A stretch of DNA of 5,123 bases from assembly GCA_945957225.1 (NCBI GenBank), contig CAMFKK010000217.1, positions 1 to 5,123 on the forward strand, given 5' to 3'. Made by a program: the position numbers and the translations under genes. Position 1 is the first letter of the stretch. Each line of letters opens with the position of its first letter. Source of the DNA: an uncultured Sphingobacteriia bacterium (GTDB taxonomy: Bacteria > Bacteroidota > Bacteroidia > Chitinophagales > Chitinophagaceae). This document shows, piece after piece, positions 1 through 5,123 of this stretch. The notes beneath the pieces are model-generated. The model searched no databases. It was not told the DNA's origin and worked only from the letters and a program-made list of their open reading frames with translations.

Positions 1-926
1 TCTACATCTATCCTACCCAACCAACTATTCCAATCATCAGCCGATGCTTGAACTATTTTGGCAAAATCCCAGTGTGGCAATTCAGCTTCCATATTTTCCC
101 TTGCTGCAGCAATACTGGTATATGAAATGGCAACTTTCATTTGTCTAACTTCTCCCGCATCAGTTGCAAAATTTATATAGACTCCTGTACGTGATCCGTC
201 AATTTTATCAATTTGTTCAACTAGTTTCCCATCTTTCCATTCCTTAAAAGCTTCAAATGGTTTGTCAAAATCGGCAACAAAATAAACTACAATTGGCTTG
301 GGTCTGCGTATGGTTGCTGCCATAGTAACTTGCCCTTCAATAGATTTATTGGAAACTTTTTGTACAATCGCAGACTGCGTTTCAGAAGATCCTAATACCG
401 TTGTAAAATCAAATAGAATTTGACTTTGGGCTGATTTTGGATAAGTGTATTTATGAAATCCAACACGAGTTGTAGACGTTAATTCAGCTATAACACCATA
501 ATCTTTTAATACTACTTTATGATAACCAGGTTTAGCAATTTCGTCTTTATGTGAGTAGCTAGACCCATATTTATCTGGGCCCAATTGACCTTTAAAAATA
601 CCTGTTGTAGGAAGTACAGGGATTCCAGAAAGTTCCCAACAATGTATATGACTAAAACACTTGATGGTGTCTTGGTTATATCTATATCCTGTATTCCAAG
701 TTCCTTTTAATACCATATCCGGACTAAGATTCACCATGCCAAAAGGCCTTGAAGCAGAACTAAAATAAAAGAACCTAGAATTTGCTGCATCCACCATGGG
801 TTCAACTAAATCTGCTTTTTTTGGCTTACTGGATGTTCCAACTTGTGCACTAAAATTTGAATTTGATAAAAACATCAAAAAACAAACTGCAATTATGATT
901 CTGTATCCCATGATAATTTGTTTCAT
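1..926 (-). CDS. GH92-family glycosidase (probable exo-alpha-mannosidase), N-terminal part, cut by the left window edge
   Basis: The frame stays open from the ATG at 924-926 to the window edge: 308 full codons and no stop. GH92 enzymes are calcium-dependent, inverting exo-alpha-mannosidases built from an N-terminal beta-sandwich and a C-terminal (alpha/alpha)6 catalytic barrel. Residues about 1-27 form a signal peptide (K2, R9, hydrophobic stretch 10-20, likely cut after FSA at 25-27), so the product is exported. The family pattern is then readable: RPFGMVNLSPD (60-70), GYRY (80-83), FSHIH (91-95), a SYSHKDEIAKPGYHKVVLKD segment (123-142), an ELTSTTRVGFHKYTYP segment (148-163), and DDWNSWLGRIDV at the visible end (297-308), which resembles the family's linker into the barrel. 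The catalytic acids lie outside the window, so activity and linkage cannot be judged. The ATG at 911 is an alternative start, but 926 gives the more typical signal peptide. No Shine-Dalgarno sequence is seen. The gene follows susD after 81 bp with a terminator-like hairpin between. Family assignment is confident; mannose specificity is inferred. Confidence 0.85.
   Translation of the reverse strand, partial: MKQIIMGYRIIIAVCFLMFLSNSNFSAQVGTSSKPKKADLVEPMVDAANSRFFYFSSASRPFGMVNLSPDMVLKGTWNTGYRYNQDTIKCFSHIHCWELSGIPVLPTTGIFKGQLGPDKYGSSYSHKDEIAKPGYHKVVLKDYGVIAELTSTTRVGFHKYTYPKSAQSQILFDFTTVLGSSETQSAIVQKVSNKSIEGQVTMAATIRRPKPIVVYFVADFDKPFEAFKEWKDGKLVEQIDKIDGSRTGVYINFATDAGEVRQMKVAISYTSIAAARENMEAELPHWDFAKIVQASADDWNSWLGRIDV
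846..926 (-). other. Signal peptide of the GH92-like protein
   Basis: The first 27 residues start MKQIIMGYR, run through a hydrophobic core (about 10-20, IIIAVCFLMFL) and end in a polar SNSNFSA with small residues at -1 and -3 positions of a type I cleavage site before Q28. The cysteine at residue 15 sits inside the core without a proper lipobox, so a type I signal is preferred over a lipoprotein signal. The mature protein would be periplasmic or exported further. Confidence 0.7.
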
Positions 927-944
927 GTCTAGTGGATTGGCATT

Positions 945-995
945 AAAAAAGGATTTGATCAGTAATTGTTAAACAACCACTGAGCAAATCCTTTT
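945..995 (-). terminator. Long hairpin with T-run between susD and the GH92 gene (terminator or attenuator)
   Basis: An inverted repeat pairs 985-995 with 947-957 perfectly (11 bp; plus-strand arms AAAAGGATTTG and CAAATCCTTTT). In minus-strand RNA the stem continues after one C-U mismatch with five Watson-Crick pairs (979-983 with 959-963), two G-U wobbles (977-978 with 964-965) and three more pairs (974-976 with 966-968), closing on a five-base loop at 969-973. The 3' arm runs into six T's (950-945 read on the minus strand). This has the form of an intrinsic terminator 12 bp beyond the susD stop. Because the GH92 start lies only 18 bp past the T-run, it may act as a partial terminator or as a 3'-end stabiliser for the susCD message. 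The plus-strand side also ends in a T-rich stretch (991-1002), but that transcript would lose the two wobble pairs. Confidence 0.75.
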
Positions 996-1007
996 CTTTT
1001 TTAAATA

Positions 1008-2879
1008 TTAATAACCGGGGTTCTGCGTCATTGCAGGGAAAGACAAATCAATTTCACTTTGAGGTATTGGTCTCAGATAATGCATATCCTTAATGGTATT
1101 GCTTTTAGCAGCCCATGGATTGTATTTCTTTACACGCTCAATTAATTTTCCTGTTCTTTTTAAATCGTACCATCTGTCGTATTCACCCAATAATTCCCTA
1201 GCCCTTTCATCCAAAATCAAATCTATATTAATAGTGGCAGCAGTTGCACGATAAGATGCGCCAACAGTTGATTTAATATCTTCTGGAAATTTAGCACATT
1301 GTGGATCCTTTCCAGTATTAGCGCCCAATGCCCGATCCAATACCTTGTTATAGTACACTTCTGCAGCACCTAATTTTCCACCCGTAGCACCCTTAACAAT
1401 TGCTTCGGCTGCAATCAAATAAGCTTCCGCAGAACGGAATACAGTTTCATTTAATGTCCCAAAAGCATCTCCGTAAGGAATACCTGGTTGCCAGAATTTC
1501 CACATATTGGGCTCTCCTGATGGGAATCCAGAGGCTGCAACACCACCAACAATATTGTATCCACCTCCCCACTCACTACCATTGATAACAGAATATTTTC
1601 TGGTACCACCAACATCCACACCTCTATCAGCAAGTGCAGTAGCTGGATTATTCCATGGACGGAAATAAACAACAGTATCACCAGCTTTAATATCAATTTT
1701 CAAATTGGCATTTGTCAAAGGCAATGGCTTGAAACCTGTTACAGGTAATAAAGCATAGCCAACTTCTAGAAAATTATGGTCATATCTTCCGTCTAATGTT
1801 GGATCATATAAACGGAAAATAGTGGCTCCTAAAGGATAAATGGGTTGTGAACGATTATAATCCGTTGTCCTACCCTTGGTACCAGGAAAGCCTTCACCAC
1901 CACCACCAAAAACAGAGTGTAGGTTGTTACCACCAGCAACATCCTGTGTAAATGCCGCGTCAGTTTTATTGGTTAATACATCGGAATTATACTGAACAGA
2001 AAATATAATTTCTGCATTCTTATCATTCTGTGCACCAGTATACTGAGTCAATGGATTTTCAGAACGTATAGGAAATAAATCCTTGTATTTGGCAGCTAAT
2101 GGATAAGCATCAATTACCTTATCTGCATATTGCAGGGCAAGATTAAAATCAGCAGCAGTTCCACCCAATGCATTACGAAAGTTCCAACCACGAGTAAGAT
2201 ATACCCTAGACAAAAGGAACTGTGCTGCACCTTTTGTTACCCTACCATAGTTGGAAGCAGTCACAGGCAATTTGCTCTCAGCCTCTGTAAGATCAGCAAT
2301 AATTTGTTTGTATATGTCTGCTGATAAGGTTTTGGTACCATCTTTACTTGGGGTCTGTGTTTCTACTAATGGCATTGGAACATCTCCCCATTGCTGAACT
2401 AAATAAAAATAACAAAGTGCCCGTAAAAATTTGGCTTCAGAAACCCTTACACCCTTAATAGCTTCATCCATTGTAACAGCAGATGCGCGGCTTACAACAG
2501 TATTGGTTCTACCAATTTCAGCATATAACAAGGTCCATAATTGTCCTACATCTGCCAGTGCGCCATTCAATCCAATATCATATTGATGAATAGATCCTGC
2601 ATTGGCTGGTGCGGTAGGGAATTTTGGATCGCCATATCCACCTGGGTAAAAAATATCAGTCCCATTCAATACCAATTGTCTGGTTTGATAAATATTCCTT
2701 AAAAGTGGATAACAAGACTTTACAAGGTCTTCAAAACCTGCAGGAGTTTTATAATAGGAATCTGTAGTCAGTGTAGACACAGCATTCTCATCCAAAAAGG
2801 ATTTCTTACAAGCAGTAGCCATAATTCCAGTTAGGGAAATAGCTATTGCAAATAGTCTAAAGTTATATTTTGGGGTCAT
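1008..2879 (-). CDS. SusD/RagB-family outer-membrane glycan-binding lipoprotein, complete
   Basis: This 623-residue protein is a surface-exposed lipoprotein that caps its partner SusC transporter and captures glycan for import. A type II signal peptide ends in the lipobox ATAC with the lipidated cysteine at residue 24, followed by KKSFLDE, a typical SusD start. The N-terminal SusD-like helical (TPR-like) part covers about 30-230 and shows AKFLRALCYFYLVQQWGDVP (149-168) and GRVTKGAAQFLLSRVYL (212-228). The C-terminal RagB/SusD domain covers about 290-623 and contains FRSAEAYLIAAEA (481-493), LDERARELLGEYDRWYDLKR (556-575), YLRPIPQSEIDL (601-612) and the terminal QNPGY, all family hallmarks. 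The start at 2879 is fixed by the signal peptide. The gene begins 22 bp after the susC stop, so the two are almost certainly co-transcribed. Length is slightly above the common range for the family; a glycine-rich loop at about 315-336 (four consecutive glycines) contributes. The bound glycan cannot be read from the sequence; the neighbouring GH92 gene suggests an alpha-mannoside. Confidence 0.96.
   Translation of the reverse strand: MTPKYNFRLFAIAISLTGIMATACKKSFLDENAVSTLTTDSYYKTPAGFEDLVKSCYPLLRNIYQTRQLVLNGTDIFYPGGYGDPKFPTAPANAGSIHQYDIGLNGALADVGQLWTLLYAEIGRTNTVVSRASAVTMDEAIKGVRVSEAKFLRALCYFYLVQQWGDVPMPLVETQTPSKDGTKTLSADIYKQIIADLTEAESKLPVTASNYGRVTKGAAQFLLSRVYLTRGWNFRNALGGTAADFNLALQYADKVIDAYPLAAKYKDLFPIRSENPLTQYTGAQNDKNAEIIFSVQYNSDVLTNKTDAAFTQDVAGGNNLHSVFGGGGEGFPGTKGRTTDYNRSQPIYPLGATIFRLYDPTLDGRYDHNFLEVGYALLPVTGFKPLPLTNANLKIDIKAGDTVVYFRPWNNPATALADRGVDVGGTRKYSVINGSEWGGGYNIVGGVAASGFPSGEPNMWKFWQPGIPYGDAFGTLNETVFRSAEAYLIAAEAIVKGATGGKLGAAEVYYNKVLDRALGANTGKDPQCAKFPEDIKSTVGASYRATAATINIDLILDERARELLGEYDRWYDLKRTGKLIERVKKYNPWAAKSNTIKDMHYLRPIPQSEIDLSFPAMTQNPGY
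2808..2879 (-). other. Lipoprotein signal peptide and lipidated cysteine of the SusD-like protein
   Basis: Residues 1-24 have a short positive start (K4, R8), a hydrophobic core (9-20) and the lipobox ATAC, with Cys24 encoded at 2808-2810. Known SusD proteins are anchored by this cysteine and moved to the outer face of the outer membrane. The residues just after the cysteine are KKSFLDE; the basic and polar stretch is usual for SusD proteins and is part of what makes the start codon choice secure. Confidence 0.88.
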
Positions 2880-2901
2880 TGTAATAAGTATTAGATATGA
2901 A

Positions 2902-5123
2902 TTAGAAACTGATATTTAATCCCATAGTTACAAGAACTGAAGGAACATCATCTTGGTAAATTGCTGAGTTGAATTCAGGATCAAATCCTGTATACTTTGT
3001 GAAAATAAAAGGATTAGATACTTGTGCATAAACCCTTGCATTAGACATTTTCAGTTTATTTTTCAAAGACTGTGGCAATGTATAACCAAGTGTAATATCA
3101 GATACTCTTAAGAAACTTGCATCCTGGTAGTTGATTGCCCCTCTATAAGGATTTGCAACAAATGGAGAGAAATAAGTATTGGAAGGATTATCCTTTGTCC
3201 AATAATCAAGCGAGGCTAATGAATTATATCTATTACCCAATTCTCCAAAAGTACCAGACAAAGTGCTATTGCTATACTGAACACCATTTCTATAATACAA
3301 GAAGAAAGACAGGTCAAAATTTTTGTAGTTAAATCTGTTGGTCATTCCCATGATCCAATTAGGCAATTGGGTACCCAAATAAGTTCTATCATCAATAGCA
3401 TTTGTGGAAGAAATTATATTATCTCCATTTTGATCTACTACACGAACAGATCCAGGTACTTGTTTATACACTTTTGCAGCATTACTATCGGCCAATTGCC
3501 AAATACCAGCAAATTCATAATCAAAATTCCCCCTGATAGGGAATCCAACAAATAATTTATTACCCTTATCAACCAATTGTCCATCACCATAGAGCTCTAA
3601 CAACTTGTTGTTATTCTTGGTAAAAGTAAGTGTGGTTGTCCAGCGGAAATCTTGCTTAGCAATATTGACAGTATTCAAGGTTAATTCAATTCCCTTATTT
3701 TGGATTTTACCCACATTGGCAGTTACCTGACTAAATCCTGTAAGGTTAGGAATTTTTTGACTCAATATCAGATCCACAGTATTTCTATCGTAGACTTCAA
3801 TTGATCCAGATAATCTACTTTTCAGAATACTAAAATCTAAACCAAAGTTTAACTCTTTACTTCTTTCCCATCTTAAATCTTTGTTGGCTAAATTTAATGG
3901 TGCAAATCCTGTAGCAGCTACTCCATCAAAATCATACCCAGTATTTAGCAAACTAGCTTGAGTACTATATGGATTTACAGTGCTATTTCCAACTTCACCA
4001 TAACTTACGCGCAATTTTAAATTACTAATAAGGCTTTGGTTTTGCATGAATTTTTCACTAGAGATTCTCCATCCTGCAGCTACTGAGGGGAAGAAGGCCC
4101 ATTTATTTCCTTCAGCTAACTGAGATGCGCCATCGGAACGACCAGTTAAAGTCAATAAATATTTGTCATCATAGGCATAGTTAACTCTTCCCATATAAGA
4201 AGACAAACTGCGTTCTACCAAAGAACTACCTTGCGCAGTAATGGTACCCGTTTGAAGGGCGTACCAAAATGAATTGTATGGCAAGTCTTTTACAGCAATG
4301 GTAGATAATTCATCACGTTGATAGAAGGCACTTTGTAAAGCTGTAAAGTCAAGCTTGTGTTTGCCAAAATCTTTTTTATAGGTTAGAATATTATCAAAAG
4401 TATAGCTCTGTATTTTCTTATTATCCAACTGTGTTCTTGGCTTAGCACCAATTTGTGATTTAGACCAAGTACCTCTCCAGTCACCAGTTTCTTGGCCAAT
4501 ATAAGAACCAGAAAGTGATGATCTAAAGTTTAGTCCTTTTATAATATTAATGTCTACATATCCATTGACAATTGCAGATATAGTTTTGGTTTGCAACTTA
4601 GAATTGTTAGGATCAATATCATTCAAAGGGTTAGGCACTTGTTTGTCATTAATACCCATCCAAACAGCCAGTCCATCTACATTTATATCTCCATTTTGTG
4701 AAGGATTTGCCAAATCTTTATAGTATACAGTACCTGTTGGTCTAGCTCTAAATGCACCGCGCAATGATTCTTGAGAACCCCAGTTTTGATCACTATAAGT
4801 TACATAAGAAGTAAACCCAGCTTTAATTCTATCACTGATTTTGCTATCAAGACCGGCATTTAAATTATATCGTTTGAAGCCTGTATACAAAACATTTCCT
4901 TCCTCATTTAAATAGCCAGCAGAAAAACGATAGGTTGTATTTTCACTTCCACCAGAAACATTAATATTATGACTGGCTTGCATACCAGGGTCTGTAGCTA
5001 AATCAGCCCAATCAGTAGTTTCATTTGCAGTAATTTTTGCCTGCTCTGCAATGGTGAAAACGGTTCCAGTTAAACCTGCAGCAATACGGTCTGTATAAGC
5101 TAATTTATAGAATTCAGCAGTTG
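2902..5123 (-). CDS. SusC/RagA-family TonB-dependent outer-membrane transporter, C-terminal 739 residues, cut by the right window edge
   Basis: SusC proteins are TonB-energised beta-barrels that import glycan fragments handed over by SusD. The frame is open from the stop at 2902-2904 to the window edge, so the methionine at 4983 is internal: upstream residues TDWADLATDPG read straight into MQASHNINVSGGSENT as in other SusC proteins. Numbering from the first visible codon, family landmarks are NVSGGSENT (54-62), YLNEEGN (70-76), SDGAS (329-333), NKWAFFPSVAAGWRISSE (339-356), LKLRVSYGEVGN (368-379), LRWERSKELNFGLDF (416-430), NVGKIQNKGIEL (469-480), an aspartate-rich loop DQNGDN (563-568), FLRVSDITLGYTLP (670-683) and RVYAQVSNPFIFTKYTGFDP (696-715). 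The protein ends in phenylalanine, the usual barrel-assembly signal. Family members are commonly about 1000 residues or more, so roughly 250-350 residues (signal peptide, carboxypeptidase-like domain, TonB box, plug) are missing beyond the edge. The visible barrel shows no frameshift. Substrate is unknown. Confidence 0.95.
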   Translation of the reverse strand, partial: TAEFYKLAYTDRIAAGLTGTVFTIAEQAKITANETTDWADLATDPGMQASHNINVSGGSENTTYRFSAGYLNEEGNVLYTGFKRYNLNAGLDSKISDRIKAGFTSYVTYSDQNWGSQESLRGAFRARPTGTVYYKDLANPSQNGDINVDGLAVWMGINDKQVPNPLNDIDPNNSKLQTKTISAIVNGYVDINIIKGLNFRSSLSGSYIGQETGDWRGTWSKSQIGAKPRTQLDNKKIQSYTFDNILTYKKDFGKHKLDFTALQSAFYQRDELSTIAVKDLPYNSFWYALQTGTITAQGSSLVERSLSSYMGRVNYAYDDKYLLTLTGRSDGASQLAEGNKWAFFPSVAAGWRISSEKFMQNQSLISNLKLRVSYGEVGNSTVNPYSTQASLLNTGYDFDGVAATGFAPLNLANKDLRWERSKELNFGLDFSILKSRLSGSIEVYDRNTVDLILSQKIPNLTGFSQVTANVGKIQNKGIELTLNTVNIAKQDFRWTTTLTFTKNNNKLLELYGDGQLVDKGNKLFVGFPIRGNFDYEFAGIWQLADSNAAKVYKQVPGSVRVVDQNGDNIISSTNAIDDRTYLGTQLPNWIMGMTNRFNYKNFDLSFFLYYRNGVQYSNSTLSGTFGELGNRYNSLASLDYWTKDNPSNTYFSPFVANPYRGAINYQDASFLRVSDITLGYTLPQSLKNKLKMSNARVYAQVSNPFIFTKYTGFDPEFNSAIYQDDVPSVLVTMGLNISF
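3421..3435 (-). other. Aspartate-rich DxNxD loop in the SusC barrel (possible metal-binding turn)
   Basis: Within the SusC-like protein the residues VVDQNGDNII carry D, N and D spaced as in EF-hand-like calcium loops, shortly before DDRTYLG. The family's common form here is D-x-N-G-D-G; this protein has asparagine where the second glycine usually stands. The segment is a recognised SusC landmark; metal binding by this copy is only inferred. Confidence 0.5.

Noticed and set aside
846..926. Lipoprotein signal on the GH92-like protein because of the cysteine at residue 15
   Set aside because: The cysteine is in the middle of the hydrophobic core (IAVC then FLMFL), without the small residues of a lipobox, and a good type I cleavage site follows.
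927..1007. Separate promoter for the GH92 gene
   Set aside because: A TTTG lies on the minus strand near 985-988, but no TAnnTTTG-like -7 element follows at the usual Bacteroidota spacing, and the gap is mostly occupied by the hairpin.
1400..1585. Plus-strand open frame of 61 codons
   Set aside because: It lies wholly inside the well-supported susD gene on the other strand and its translation has no recognisable family feature.
1451..1696. Minus-strand open frame of 81 codons in another frame
   Set aside because: It overlaps susD in a shifted frame; its hydrophobic look comes from the shifted reading of susD codons.
2130..2324. Plus-strand open frame of 64 codons
   Set aside because: Antisense shadow of susD, with low-complexity composition and no supporting start context.
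2880..2901. Regulatory structure in the susC-susD gap
   Set aside because: The 22 bp are AT-rich with no inverted repeat and no Shine-Dalgarno sequence; they look like an ordinary intra-operon spacer.
3135..3555. Two plus-strand open frames (3135-3332 and 3367-3555)
   Set aside because: Both are antisense to the intact SusC barrel coding region and show no domain or signal.
2902..4983. Methionine at 4983 as the true start of the SusC-like gene
   Set aside because: The frame stays open through 46 further codons to the window edge and those residues match the SusC barrel region in sequence style; no signal peptide follows the methionine.

Overview
The window is AT-rich and carries three genes, all reading on the minus strand: susC (partial), susD (complete) and a glycoside hydrolase family 92 gene (partial). 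A tandem SusC/SusD pair followed by a secreted glycosidase is the core of a polysaccharide utilization locus (PUL), an arrangement characteristic of the phylum Bacteroidota. The absence of Shine-Dalgarno-like sequence before the two visible starts fits that phylum. The style of the SusC and SusD sequences suggests an environmental lineage such as Chitinophagales or Sphingobacteriales rather than a gut Bacteroides, but this is an impression and not a proven assignment.

Layout in the direction of transcription (high to low coordinates). From 5123 to 2902 is the C-terminal 739 residues of a SusC-type TonB-dependent outer-membrane transporter; its signal peptide, carboxypeptidase-like domain, TonB box and plug lie beyond the right edge. 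After 22 bp comes the complete susD-like lipoprotein gene, 2879 to 1008, with a clear lipoprotein signal and intact C-terminal family motifs. An 81-bp gap follows, holding a long hairpin (947-995) with a T-run on the minus-strand side. From 926 to the left edge is the first 308 residues of a GH92-like enzyme: signal peptide plus N-terminal beta-sandwich domain. Its catalytic barrel lies outside the window.

Inferred joint role: the SusD lipoprotein sits as a lid on the SusC barrel and captures glycan at the cell surface, SusC imports it using TonB-derived energy, and the GH92 enzyme trims alpha-mannose from it. The GH92 gene points to an alpha-mannan or alpha-mannosyl N-glycan substrate, though the substrate cannot be fixed from half an enzyme.

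The two points most worth a second look are the hairpin between susD and the GH92 gene, whose pairing is strand-specific and which probably lowers expression of the downstream gene, and the non-canonical N-terminal signature of the GH92 protein. No RNA genes, mobile elements, CRISPR arrays or plus-strand genes are supported. I see no undescribed multi-gene system; this is a recognisable PUL fragment.
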